From Lachnospiraceae bacterium AM48-27BH (lineage in GTDB: Bacteria; Bacillota; Clostridia; Lachnospirales; Lachnospiraceae), in contig QUFC01000033.1 in assembly GCA_003478355.1 (NCBI GenBank), positions 1 through 47,035 of the forward strand: DNA of 47,035 nt, given 5' to 3'. Made by a program: the position numbers and the translations under genes. The number at the start of each line of letters is the position of its first letter. Position 1 is the stretch's first letter. The notes below the pieces were generated by a model that was given only the letters and a program-made list of their open reading frames with translations, did no database searches and was not told where the DNA came from. Below, in pieces: positions 19,006-26,755 of this stretch.

Positions 19006-19037
19006 GGCGTATCAGCCCAACGGCTCCCCATATATCG
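18920..19037. repeat. 10-bp inverted repeat flanking a 98-bp spacer upstream of xis
   Basis: CGATATATGG at 18920-18929 and CCATATATCG at 19028-19037 are perfect inverse copies. Near them, GCATG/CATGC arms at 18839-18855 form a small hairpin. The stretch 18754-19160 has no confident gene; these symmetric sites suggest binding sites for Xis, Int or a regulator. Confidence 0.5.
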
Positions 19038-19160
19038 AATGTATCCGATTTGCCTTATACTGCGTCGCCGTTCTATTGCGCCGCTTTCTTTGTCAAAGAG
19101 CAGGGGGCTGTTCTGCGATATGGAACGGAAAAGGGGGAAGCGTTCCAATACCGCGTTGCT

Positions 19161-19418
19161 TTATTCAGCCCTAAATGTGAGGATTGCCCTCATTAGTTTT
19201 GCTTGCAGCCTTTCACGTATTTCTTCGTCTACTCCAAAATAAACATTTCCTCGCTCATCATAGAGCTTCCGCATGGAAAGACTTGCTATGTAGCCGCTGA
19301 AATGCTGCAATACAATCTTCATTGCATCCGGGTCGCCTTTGCTCGCCGCCAAAATAACGGGATAGGGAACAAGGGCATTTTCCGGGTAGTCGTTTTGATT
19401 ACCATTCAATCCATTCAT
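19161..19418 (-). CDS. HTH_16 conjugative-transposon regulator (Tn916 Orf8-like)
   Basis: This 85-aa protein contains 'VILAASKGDPDAMKIVLQHF' and 'GYIASLSMRKLYDE', the pattern of the helix-turn-helix family found beside the Orf7-type sigma factor in Tn916-like elements. It ends in 'ERLQAKLMRAILTF', an amphipathic helix. The start overlaps the sigma factor stop by 20 bases, so the two are translationally coupled. In Tn916 the pair activates transfer and excision genes; the same role is inferred here. Confidence 0.85.
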   Translation of the reverse strand: MNGLNGNQNDYPENALVPYPVILAASKGDPDAMKIVLQHFSGYIASLSMRKLYDERGNVYFGVDEEIRERLQAKLMRAILTFRAE

Positions 19419-19839
19419 CAGCGTTTTCCTCCAAATATTTTTTTAACTGCTCAAAGGAGCTTGTCCGGCGATACTGTACCGTACTTCTTGAGATATTGAG
19501 CTGCTTTGCGATTTCTATATCAGTCAATCCCTCAAAGTAATACAGCAGTACAATTTTGCGCCGTTCTTCGGGTAAAGCCCGGATAGCTTCAAGTAGCAGT
19601 TTTGGGGTTATTTCTTTTCCTGCCATTTGATAAGACGGCTCTGCTTCTTCGTCTTGAAAATACTTATCGACGGTATAAAGCTGCCGTTCCTCATACAAGG
19701 CAAGGTCGGAAAAAGTAACTTCCCGAACTCTGCGCCGACGAATTTCTTCATGGGCGTTGCACGCTTCATTGTGCAGCACTGATTTACAGAACTTTTGAAA
19801 CGTACATTGCTTTTCAAATTCCCTGCGATTAGGTGTCAT
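19399..19839 (-). CDS. ICE sigma-70-like factor (Tn916 Orf7-like)
   Basis: This 146-aa protein has a C-terminal sigma region 4: 'LLEAIRALPEERRKIVLLYYFEGLTDIEIAKQL', then the recognition helix 'NISRSTVQYRRTSS'. A short N-terminal region 2-like segment precedes it. The start at 19839 is chosen for the GGAGG box eight bases upstream; a longer in-frame start at 19995 would include the structured leader. It lies upstream of the HTH_16 gene and probably turns on xis-int and transfer genes. Confidence 0.88.
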   Translation of the reverse strand: MTPNRREFEKQCTFQKFCKSVLHNEACNAHEEIRRRRVREVTFSDLALYEERQLYTVDKYFQDEEAEPSYQMAGKEITPKLLLEAIRALPEERRKIVLLYYFEGLTDIEIAKQLNISRSTVQYRRTSSFEQLKKYLEENADEWIEW

Positions 19840-19850
19840 GGTGTTCACCT

Positions 19851-19995
19851 CCTTTCTGCCGAAAGGCGGTAGTACCTCCCCTTTTCGCGGGATAATACAG
19901 GCGACTTTTTGCTTTGCCAAAAAGAGGGCAAAGTTTTTGAAAAATCTTCTGTAAAATGCGAAATGCGCCTGCCTGCAAAATGCAGACAGACGCAT
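19851..19995 (-). promoter_or_regulatory. Structured leader of the sigma factor gene
   Basis: Two hairpins precede the start. The first (19963-19995) has a 15-bp stem. The two C-A mismatches seen on the plus strand become G.U pairs on the minus strand, so it is fully paired only in the sense RNA. The second (19851-19866) pairs CCTTTC with GAAAGG and buries part of the ribosome binding site (AAAGGAGG). Together with the upstream leader ORF this looks like post-transcriptional control. Confidence 0.55.
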
Positions 19996-20030
19996 AGGAA
20001 ATAACAGCAGTATTTAATTGATTTGATAGT

Positions 20031-20111
20031 TCATCTACATAGCCGGAATACCCCGTCGGTGGATAATGGCTTTTTTTGATAGTAACCCATTAGGTATAGA
20101 AAAAAGGACAT
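20031..20111 (-). CDS. Leader peptide ORF, 26 aa, upstream of sigma factor
   Basis: ATG at 20111 follows AAGGAGG at seven-base spacing, a better ribosome site than most genes here. It opens a 26-codon frame beginning 'MSFFLYLMGYYQKK' and ending at TGA. A hairpin at 20106-20140 (15-bp arms, 13 paired counting G.U) puts the ribosome site in its loop and start codon in its arm. It is followed after about 35 bases by the 15-bp hairpin of the sigma leader. The size, position and structure match an attenuation leader peptide such as those before ribosome-stress resistance genes. I did not recognise the peptide. Confidence 0.5.
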   Translation of the reverse strand: MSFFLYLMGYYQKKPLSTDGVFRLCR

Positions 20112-20180
20112 GGCGATACCTCCTTGATACCGTCGTGTCCCCAAATAGCAGGATTTTAATATGTCCTCTGTTTTAGATTT

Positions 20181-20224
20181 TCAAAAGAAAACGACGGTTT
20201 TGATTGTTATTTCAAAACCGCCGT
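20181..20224 (-). terminator. Intrinsic terminator after the lipoprotein gene
   Basis: On the minus strand a 13-bp stem (ACGGCGGTTTTGA with TCAAAACCGTCGT, one G.U pair) is followed by TTTTCTTTT. It ends the response regulator-kinase-lipoprotein transcript before the leader ORF. Confidence 0.8.
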
Positions 20225-20243
20225 TAAAATGGCATGAGAACTT

Positions 20244-20288
20244 TCTACTTCATAAGCGGTTTTTTTTATTTCATGCTTATGAAGTAGA
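20244..20288. repeat. 14-bp inverted repeat beside the lipoprotein stop
   Basis: TCTACTTCATAAGC and GCTTATGAAGTAGA are perfect inverse copies with a 17-nt loop that holds a run of eight T. It may be a second terminator arm or the edge of the AT-rich cargo cassette. Confidence 0.5.
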
Positions 20289-20294
20289 GAATTT

Positions 20295-20810
20295 TTACTT
20301 TATCGTAAATTCGCAAGATAAATTATATGTATCGTAATCCCAATCTCTTTCACTTTCAAAGAACGCAAATTGTTTAATCAAACGATAGTGTCCAGCAGGC
20401 AATTCTCCATAAAAACTTTTAACATCAATTTCTAATGTTAATCGTTCGTTAGGCTTAATAAAACAATCCTTTTCATTGCTCTTTGAAGGGTCATCAAGCT
20501 GTTCAAGTTGATACCAAGTGCCGGATTGTTCAGTTTCTATTTCAAAATAATTTGGTGAATATCGGTATTCTTTATCAGAAGTATTTTCTATTAGAAATGA
20601 AAGGTGCTTTAAGTCTAAATCCTTTTCTGCACTCATTGAAATTTTCAAATCGTCCAAAGTGTCAAGTGCTTCTTCACTTCCATAAGGAGAAACCTCATAT
20701 TCTTCGGAATAATCTTGTACTACATGATTATCACTGTCCTTTGTTTGACTACACCCAACAATACACACCGATAGCAATAAAGTTAGAAACATACATATTA
20801 TTTTTTTCAT
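20295..20810 (-). CDS. Lipoprotein with Ig-like (Big_14-type) domain
   Basis: This 171-aa protein has a type II signal, 'MKKIICMFLTLLLSVCIVGC', with the lipobox cysteine at residue 20, followed by an acidic linker. The body reads as a beta sandwich: 'LSFLIENTSDKEYRY', 'YFEIETEQSGTWYQLEQL', 'FYGELPAGHYRLIKQF'. This pattern is found in immunoglobulin-like proteins of the Big_14 type. It should sit on the outer membrane face. It is the last gene of an AT-rich cassette after the two-component pair and is the likely output or sensor partner of that pair. The function is unknown. Confidence 0.75.
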   Translation of the reverse strand: MKKIICMFLTLLLSVCIVGCSQTKDSDNHVVQDYSEEYEVSPYGSEEALDTLDDLKISMSAEKDLDLKHLSFLIENTSDKEYRYSPNYFEIETEQSGTWYQLEQLDDPSKSNEKDCFIKPNERLTLEIDVKSFYGELPAGHYRLIKQFAFFESERDWDYDTYNLSCEFTIK

Positions 20811-20866
20811 TTGTCATTATCTCCTTTCTTTTAAATTTATAATAGCAATAAAATGTCTATTTTCAA

Positions 20867-22188
20867 TCAACTTTCATTGCAATTTATTTTCACTGTAACA
20901 CATGCTCCCCCTGCTTTATTATTAGCAATTTGGATATTTCCGCCATGTCTTTCACTTAAAATCTTACTAATATTCAGCCCTAACCCCAAATGTTCAGTAG
21001 ATATATCTTTCGATGATTTATAAAATGGTAATGTTGCTTTTTCAATCTCAATATTTTTAAACCCGCAACCATCGTCTGAAACAGATATAACCAAATTATT
21101 ATTCTCTATTACTACGCTAATAGCAATATCACTTTTTGCATATCTAATACTATTAGAGAGTAAATTTTCATAAATCTGCATGACTGTATCTAAATTGATA
21201 AACAAGGTTATATTATCACCGCTTGCAGTAATTGAAAAATGTTTGTCATAACAAAGTGCTTCTGCTGTGTTATTAAAATTATCAATAAGTGAATGAAATG
21301 TAATCTGTTGTCGTGGAATATCAATATCCTCTAACCTGTATAAGTTCGTCATAGCATTTACATATTTTTCAAGACGTGAAATATTTTTTGACATTACTGA
21401 TATTTCGTCTAATATTTCTTCTTGTGATACTAAGCCTTTGGGAATAAAGGAAAGCAACATAGTAGCATGACCCTTTAGTAAAGTCAAAGGAGTGCGTAAG
21501 TCATGTGAAAAAGCAGCATTCAAACGGCGCTGTTCAGCAAATTGTCTAAACATAGTTTCATTATTCTTCGACAAACAATCTTTCATTTTTTCAAAGGCGT
21601 GACAGAGTTTCCCCATTTCATCATTTAATGGATATGATAATGTAAAATCTAAGTCATTTGCTTCAATTTTATGATACGCATTAGTTAATAGCTTAATGGG
21701 TTTTGATAATTTTTTTTATAAAAAAATGTTACACAACATATCATACTAATAGATAATACGATAGGAATAATTGCAATATTTAATGAACCTAAAGCACTGT
21801 CAATAAGCCTATCCCGGCTTGTAAAATTAGGTAAAACTTCGATATATGAAACATGGTTCGGATAGACATATTCGTGTACTGGGCGTTCTTTTTGATAATC
21901 AACATTGAACTTGCATATCTCGTTTCCTTTCGTGTCAAATATTGTATATTTTGTTTGGTCATTACTATAAGTGGCGGTAAACGAGCCATTTTCCGGTATA
22001 TCATACCTTGTTGACATATTTTCATACTTATAGTTTAAATTTATTCTGTATCTGTCAACCATTGAAATTAAAAATATACAAATAATTATTCCAATCAACA
22101 ACGAAAACAAAGCATAAAGAACAAAGGACATTCTAATACTCATGCTATTTAACCGATTGAACAATCTGCTTCTCTTTAATTTTTCCAT
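20867..22188 (-). pseudogene. Sensor histidine kinase, frameshifted at an A8 tract
   Basis: Read with one A restored this is a 440-aa membrane kinase: two membrane segments (about residues 20-45 and 143-162) around an outside domain, then a HAMP-type linker, the H box 'FSHDLRTPLTLLKGH', N box 'YENLLSNSIRYA', and G boxes 'SDDGCGF' and 'GLGLNISKI'. The frame breaks in a run of eight A on the minus strand (21710-21717); nine would restore 'YKKKLSKPIKLL'. The start overlaps the regulator stop by 13 bases. A homopolymer break suggests a sequence error, phase variation, or transcript slippage. The layout resembles VanS-like kinases, but no van ligase is present. Confidence 0.85.
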
Positions 22189-22850
22189 TTATATCCGCAC
22201 CCCCAAACAGTTTCAATGTAAGGTCTATCGCCTAAAGATAAAAATTTTGCCCTAATACGTCTGATATGTTCTGTAACAACTGTATTATCACCAATGCCGT
22301 CTAATCCCCAAACTTTTTCATAAATAGTTTCCCGGTCAAAAACAATTCCTTTGTTTTGCGAAAGGAAAGATATTATATCAAATTCTTTTTTGGTAAAAGC
22401 CATATCCTTATTATGATAAAACACAATACGTGAGGAATAATCTATAACCATATCTTCATCAAATTGCACCTTTGAAGATGTATTGTGTCTTTTTTCTCTG
22501 CGAAGATGTGCTGCAATGCGAGCTTCTAATTCATCAACAGAAAATGGTTTTATTACATAGTCGTCTGCGCCAATAGAAAATCCTTTTATTTTATCACTAT
22601 CTTCAACGCGTGCTGTTAAAAAAATTATAGGGCATGAAACATAATCCCGTATTCTTTCACAAACAGTAAATCCATCAATATCTGGCATATTAACGTCTAA
22701 CAAAATAATGTCAGGTTTTTTTTCTACTTCTTTTAATGCAGCATTTCCTGCTGTTGCAGTATATACCGTATATCCAAGTTTGCTGAAATAGCAATACAGC
22801 ATTGATACAATTTCTTTTTCATCGTCTACAATTAAAATACTCTGCGCCAT
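22176..22850 (-). CDS. OmpR-family response regulator
   Basis: This 224-aa protein has a receiver domain with 'ILIVDDEKE', the phospho-acceptor D in 'ILLDVNMPDIDG', 'FLTAR' and K in 'VIKPFS', then a winged-helix C-terminal domain ending 'YIETVWGCGYKW'. The start at 22850 follows GGGAGGT at eight bases. The longer start at 22913 lacks a ribosome site and overlaps the promoter. It pairs with the downstream kinase and is markedly AT-rich compared with the ICE backbone. Confidence 0.93.
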   Translation of the reverse strand: MAQSILIVDDEKEIVSMLYCYFSKLGYTVYTATAGNAALKEVEKKPDIILLDVNMPDIDGFTVCERIRDYVSCPIIFLTARVEDSDKIKGFSIGADDYVIKPFSVDELEARIAAHLRREKRHNTSSKVQFDEDMVIDYSSRIVFYHNKDMAFTKKEFDIISFLSQNKGIVFDRETIYEKVWGLDGIGDNTVVTEHIRRIRAKFLSLGDRPYIETVWGCGYKWKN

Positions 22851-22883
22851 AAATATACCTCCCTTGTAAATATCTGATTTAAG

Positions 22884-22913
22884 ATTATCAAACAAAAATC
22901 TATTTCTAATCAA
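22884..22913 (-). promoter_or_regulatory. Promoter for the two-component/lipoprotein cassette
   Basis: On the minus strand, TTGATT, an 18-bp spacer and GATAAT lie 34 bp before the response regulator start. The match is moderate and the spacing good. Confidence 0.45.
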
Positions 22914-23067
22914 TTTCTTTAATTTTCGATGTCATTAGATATTATATATGGCAGTATGAGTGATAGCAACCTTACTCTGCATGTTTTATGCTCTATTACT
23001 ATCAATATTATGATATGTGTACTCATATCTTGAAAGAAAGGTGAACGGTAAAATGTAACTGGGTGAA

Positions 23068-23433
23068 ATGATTATGAAGCAGAGTAAAGAGAAATTTGAT
23101 TTTAAGGCTTTCGGACAAGCCATTAAAGCGGCAAGAAAAACAAAGGGAATATCACGCAATCAGTTAGCCGACACGCTGAATATTGCGCCCCGATATATCG
23201 CGTCCATTGAGAACAGCGGGCAGCACCCAAGTTTACAGATTTTGTATGAGCTTGTAACCCTGCTTGACGTATCAGTAGACCAGTTCTTTTTCCCGGAACG
23301 GGAACAGGAGAAGTCCACACGCCGCCGTCAGCTCGATACCATGCTTGACACTATGAGCGAAACGGACTTAAAAATCATGTCTGCTACTGCAAAAGGCATA
23401 GAGGAAGCCAACAACGACAGGACGGGGGAATAA
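23068..23433 (+). CDS. XRE-family helix-turn-helix regulator
   Basis: This 121-aa protein has an N-terminal Cro/CI-type domain: 'FGQAIKAARKTKGISRNQLAD', 'NIAPRYIASIENSGQHPSLQ', 'LYELVTLLDVSVDQFFF'. The tail 'LDTMLDTMSETDLKIMSATAKGI' is a likely dimerisation helix. The start may be 23068 or the ATG six bases later; the ribosome site is weak (GGGTG). It is divergent from the two-component cassette and upstream of mobC-relaxase, and is a probable repressor of transfer. Confidence 0.88.
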   Translation: MIMKQSKEKFDFKAFGQAIKAARKTKGISRNQLADTLNIAPRYIASIENSGQHPSLQILYELVTLLDVSVDQFFFPEREQEKSTRRRQLDTMLDTMSETDLKIMSATAKGIEEANNDRTGE

Positions 23434-23469
23434 AGTTCCCTCGTTTTTGTCTGCATAAAGTGATTGAAG

Positions 23470-23495
23470 CGTCGCAGGATTGCGGCGTTTTTCTT
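23470..23495 (+). terminator. Intrinsic terminator after XRE gene
   Basis: A 7-bp stem, CGTCGCA with TGCGGCG (one G.U), has a GGAT loop and is followed by TTTTTC. Confidence 0.7.
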
Positions 23496-23556
23496 TTGCA
23501 CTTTTTTGGCATACTGGAAGTTTCGTTGTAGTGGTAAGTGAGGAAAAAACTTTCTT

Positions 23557-23655
23557 AGCAAGCATAGGAAAAGAGTACCCTTTTCCGTATTTTCGCCCTC
23601 CCGTCCTGCGGTGTGTCGGTTGAAAATTGCTTGTTGGGAAGTGTCCCAAACCCTC
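23557..23655 (+). repeat. 99-bp duplicated element, copy A (upstream of mobC)
   Basis: The first 33 bases are identical to the inverse of 31643-31675 and hold a hairpin (GGAAAAG/CTTTTCC). The last 29 bases match the inverse of 31577-31605 with one difference and hold a second hairpin (TTGGGA-AGTG-TCCCAA) followed by ACCCTC. The 37-bp middle differs from that of the other copy, but its length is exactly the same. It ends 21 bp before the mobC start, the usual place for an oriT. No gene lies between 23434 and 23676. Confidence 0.85.
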
Positions 23656-23676
23656 GGAATGGAAAGGAGCGATTGC

Positions 23677-24006
23677 ATGAACGGACGCAAAAGAAAAATA
23701 CAAATCAAATTCTATGTAACAGAGGAAGAAAGGGCATTGATTGAACAGAAAATGAAGCTCGTCCCCACCCGGAACATGGCGGCGTATCTTCGAAAGATTG
23801 CCATTGACGGGTATATCATTCAGACAGACCATAGCGACATAAAAGCCATGACAGCAGAGATACAGAAAATCGGGGTCAACATCAATCAGATTGCAAAGCG
23901 TGTCAATGCGACAGGCAGCGTCTACCAAGAGGACATAGAGGAAATAAAGGGGGTGCTTGCGGAGATATGGCGGTTACAAAGATTAAGCCTATTAAAAGCA
24001 CGTTGA
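23677..24006 (+). CDS. mobC: MobC-family relaxosome protein
   Basis: This 109-aa protein has 'IQIKFYVTEEERALIEQKM', a ribbon-helix-helix-like N-terminal part, and the MobC signature 'INQIAKRVNATGSVYQEDIEEIKGVLAEIW'. MobC opens DNA at oriT and recruits the relaxase. The start at 23677 has AAAGGAGC; the longer start at 23611 lies within the repeated element. The stop overlaps the relaxase start by 40 bases. Confidence 0.9.
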   Translation: MNGRKRKIQIKFYVTEEERALIEQKMKLVPTRNMAAYLRKIAIDGYIIQTDHSDIKAMTAEIQKIGVNINQIAKRVNATGSVYQEDIEEIKGVLAEIWRLQRLSLLKAR

Positions 24007-25313
24007 GCAAAGCCCTTGACTATATCCAAAACCCGGATAAAACAGACGGGAAAATGCTTGTGTCCTCCTTTGGGTGCAGCTATGAAACGGCAGACATTGA
24101 GTTCGGATTTACGCTTGCACAAGCCATAGAGAAAGGGAACAATCTCGCCCACCATTTGATACAGTCCTTTGAGCCGGGAGAAGTAGACTATGAGAAAGCC
24201 CACGCTATCGGAAAGCAGCTTGCCGACGCGGTAACAAAGGGACAGCATGAATACGTCTTAACTACCCACATAGACAAAGGGCATATCCATAACCATATCA
24301 TTTTTTGTGCGGTCAATTTTGTTGACTACCATAAATACAATTCCAATAAGCGCAGCTACTACGGCATACGGAACATGAGCGATAAGCTATGTCGGGAAAA
24401 CGGGCTGTCTGTTGTCGTTCCGGGCAAAGGCAGCAAGGGAAAAAGCTATGCAGAATATCAAGCGGAAAAGGTCGGTACAAGTTGGAAAGGCAAGCTGAAA
24501 ATTGCCGTTGATACACTTATCCCCCAAGTGGCAAGTTTTGAAGAATTGTTGCAGCGGTTACAGGCGGCAGGCTATGAAATAAAGCCGGGAAAATATATCT
24601 CCTGTCGCGCTCCCGGACAGGAACGGTTTACCCGCTTAAAAACTCTCGGTGCAGACTATACAGCGGAAGCAATCAAAGAACGGATTGCAGGCAAGTGCAC
24701 AAAGGCGACGAAAGCTCCCAAAGAGCAGCGTGGCGTATCGCTGCTTATCGACATTGAAAACAGTATCAAGGCACAAGAGAGCCGGGGCTATGAACAGTGG
24801 GCGAAAATCCACAATCTGAAACAGGCAGCTAAGACCATGAATTTCTTGACGGAACATAAGATTGAACAGTACGCAGATTTAGTCAGCCGGATTGAGGAAG
24901 TAAATGCGGAAAATGAAAAGACAGCAGACGCATTAAAGAGCGTGGAAAAGCGTCTTGCTGATATGGCGGTGCTGATGAAACACGTTACCACCTACCAAAA
25001 AACAAAAAACGTCTATGAAGCATACCGCAGGGCAAAGGATAAGGACACATACCGGGCAAAGCAGGAAAGCAGTCTGATACTCCATGAAGCGGCGGCAAAG
25101 GCATTGAAAGCGGCGGGTGTTACCAAGCTCCCCAATCTTGCCGCCATGCAGGAAGAATACGGGAAGCTCCAAGCGCAGAAAGAAGCCCTTTACACTGATT
25201 ATGGCAAGTTGAAAAAACAGGTCAAGGAATACGACGTTATCAAACAGAACATAGACAGCATTTTGCGGCAGGGGAAAGAGCCGGAACGGGAGAAAGGAAA
25301 GGAACGGGAATAA
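23967..25313 (+). CDS. ICE relaxase (MobA/VirD2-type mobilization nuclease)
   Basis: This 448-aa protein has an N-terminal relaxase domain: 'KSTLSKALDYIQNPDKT' (with the likely catalytic tyrosine), 'LAHHLIQSF', and the metal-binding triad in 'THIDKGHIHNHIIF'. The C-terminal third is coiled-coil ('QEEYGKLQAQKEALYTDYGKLKKQ'). It nicks oriT and pilots the strand during conjugation. This is the typical Tn1549-family relaxase, distinct from the second relaxase at the right edge. Confidence 0.93.
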   Translation: MAVTKIKPIKSTLSKALDYIQNPDKTDGKMLVSSFGCSYETADIEFGFTLAQAIEKGNNLAHHLIQSFEPGEVDYEKAHAIGKQLADAVTKGQHEYVLTTHIDKGHIHNHIIFCAVNFVDYHKYNSNKRSYYGIRNMSDKLCRENGLSVVVPGKGSKGKSYAEYQAEKVGTSWKGKLKIAVDTLIPQVASFEELLQRLQAAGYEIKPGKYISCRAPGQERFTRLKTLGADYTAEAIKERIAGKCTKATKAPKEQRGVSLLIDIENSIKAQESRGYEQWAKIHNLKQAAKTMNFLTEHKIEQYADLVSRIEEVNAENEKTADALKSVEKRLADMAVLMKHVTTYQKTKNVYEAYRRAKDKDTYRAKQESSLILHEAAAKALKAAGVTKLPNLAAMQEEYGKLQAQKEALYTDYGKLKKQVKEYDVIKQNIDSILRQGKEPEREKGKERE

Positions 25314-25386
25314 AGTTATAATTGTTTACTTATTCTTAATTTGCTATAATTATTTGCAATAGATTAAGTAATCGTGAGGTGCTTTT

Positions 25387-26048
25387 ATGGAAAATGAAAT
25401 ATTGTTGGAAACAAAAGAATTATTACAACGGTTGGTTGAAGCAGTGGAAAAGCTTAACTCAGCTCCAAGTGAGGATACAATTATTGCATTTTTTGCTCTG
25501 GTAGCTGCATGGATTACGATTGCTTTTCTATTAGTAGAACGGCATGAAAAAATCGCCCCTATCTTCAAATTTCTTTTGAATTAGTTCGCTCAACTTTAGC
25601 GTGTATTGTATTAAGAAACACTGGCTCTTGTCCTTTAGAAATAAAAAGTTTAGAATTTAGCAAAAATTTCACACAACAACTTTCTCCCGAAGTACAAGAA
25701 CGACTTAATAAGAAAAGCAAAACTAATATAGCTGTTTTTCCAAATCGCCAGTGGGTAATATCTTTTGATGTAAATGTTTTTGATATTTTGAAGAAATTTG
25801 AAGTAAAAGAGGTGGAAATCAACTACTGTTATTCCAAAACAGGAAAATACAAACGGAAGTACAAAGAAAAAATATCTATTGACTTTGAAGAATATAGAGG
25901 AATATTAGATTATATTTCCGAATTAGACGAATTTAAAAACAGCGTAGACAAATTAAACAAATCAATGATACGTTTTATTGATATTTCTAAAATTGATGAT
26001 AGTGTTGAACAACGAATAAAAGAACAGGGTGCAGACAGCCAACAATAG
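25387..26048 (+). pseudogene. AT-rich cargo membrane protein of unknown function, one-base frameshift
   Basis: Restoring one C near 25554 (ATC-CGC instead of ATCGC) joins two open frames into a 220-aa protein. It has a short N-terminal coil ('LLETKELLQRLVEAVEKL'), one membrane segment ('TIIAFFALVAAWITIAFLLV', residues 34-53), and a soluble beta-rich part ('ISFELVRSTLACIVLRNTG', 'NIAVFPNRQWVISFDV') with a charged helical end. I do not recognise the family. It is markedly AT-rich compared with the flanking ICE genes and has its own strong terminator, so it looks like an acquired single-gene cargo. As read, the first frame ends at 25584. Confidence 0.7.
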
Positions 26049-26068
26049 GCTGTCTGCACCCTGTTTTG
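26025..26068 (+). terminator. Strong intrinsic terminator of the cargo gene
   Basis: A perfect 16-bp stem, CAGGGTGCAGACAGCC with its inverse, has a 7-nt loop and is followed by TTTTG. The cargo gene's stop codon lies at the end of the loop. Confidence 0.88.
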
Positions 26069-26180
26069 TATTTAGTATCTGTTACGCAGTAGAACCCCGA
26101 TTTTAAGAGAAAAGGTATTCCGTATCGCTTATGCAAGTTTCGTGTCTGTTATGCCCCGTAAATCAAGGTTTTTTTTGCCC

Positions 26181-26546
26181 CTACTGCGTAACAAAGGCGC
26201 GCCGTTTTCTCATGCGCTCCGCTGCCTGTCTGCGGGTAATACGCTTCCGGCAGTCCGGGCAGTATTTGACGCTGTTAGACTTTGATACAAAGAACGTGCC
26301 GCACTCGGTACAACGCTTTTTGTCCTCGGTTTTGAAAAGCTCTGCATGCAGCAGCTTATCAAGAGGAAGTACGGCAATCTGAAACCACTTGCATAGAAGC
26401 GAATAGGAAATAAGCTGCGGGCATACACATTCCTCCCCGTCGTCCAGTAAGATACAGTGTCCGCGCTCGCAGTTGCAGCACTCCTTTTTTACAAGGCTGT
26501 TGACTTTCCGGCTCTGTGGCGGCGTGAGCCGCTTACTCCCGGTCAT
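26181..26546 (-). CDS. Cysteine-rich VLP-domain ICE protein
   Basis: This 121-aa protein has Cys clusters 'ECCNCERGHC', 'CVCP', 'RCTECGTFFV' and 'YCPDCRKR', suggesting zinc binding, and the core 'WFQIAVLPLDKLLHAELF' that names the Cys-rich VLP family of conjugative elements. It starts by ATGA overlap with the TTRAP gene stop and is the last gene of the transfer operon. The end (GTTACGCAGTAG) has an exact inverse copy at 26081-26092. Confidence 0.8.
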   Translation of the reverse strand: MTGSKRLTPPQSRKVNSLVKKECCNCERGHCILLDDGEECVCPQLISYSLLCKWFQIAVLPLDKLLHAELFKTEDKKRCTECGTFFVSKSNSVKYCPDCRKRITRRQAAERMRKRRAFVTQ

Positions 26547-26755
26547 ACTTCATCAGCGGCGAAAATGGCAAGCTCCGCATACTCGTTTTCTGTTAGTGGG
26601 GAAATTTTCTGTAAGGTGCGTTCTGCAAAGGGGCGCATATCCTCGTCCATGAACGGCAGCGCAGCCGTCATATTTTCCATAAGCTGTGCTTTGCTTCCCT
26701 CATGGTAAATACTCAACAGGTTCATTTCTTCAACGGTCAGTCTAATCATGCTCAT
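26543..26755 (-). CDS. Transposon-transfer assisting protein (TTRAP-type)
   Basis: This 70-aa acidic protein has 'FTVEEMNLLSIYHEGSK'-type opening (here 'LTVEEMNLLSIYHEG') and 'ALPFMDEDMRPFAERTLQKI', matching the small TTRAP family carried by Tn1549-like ICEs. It overlaps both neighbours by ATGA junctions, so it is translationally coupled. The mechanism is unknown. Confidence 0.78.
   Translation of the reverse strand: MSMIRLTVEEMNLLSIYHEGSKAQLMENMTAALPFMDEDMRPFAERTLQKISPLTENEYAELAIFAADEV

Noticed and set aside
18933..19242. Three overlapping plus-strand frames upstream of xis
   Set aside because: They run against the module, overlap the HTH_16 gene, have no ribosome sites and show no protein-like pattern.
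20295..22850. Vancomycin resistance regulators (VanRS)
   Set aside because: The kinase and regulator have the general layout, but no vanH/A/X-type genes are present; the third gene is an Ig-like lipoprotein.
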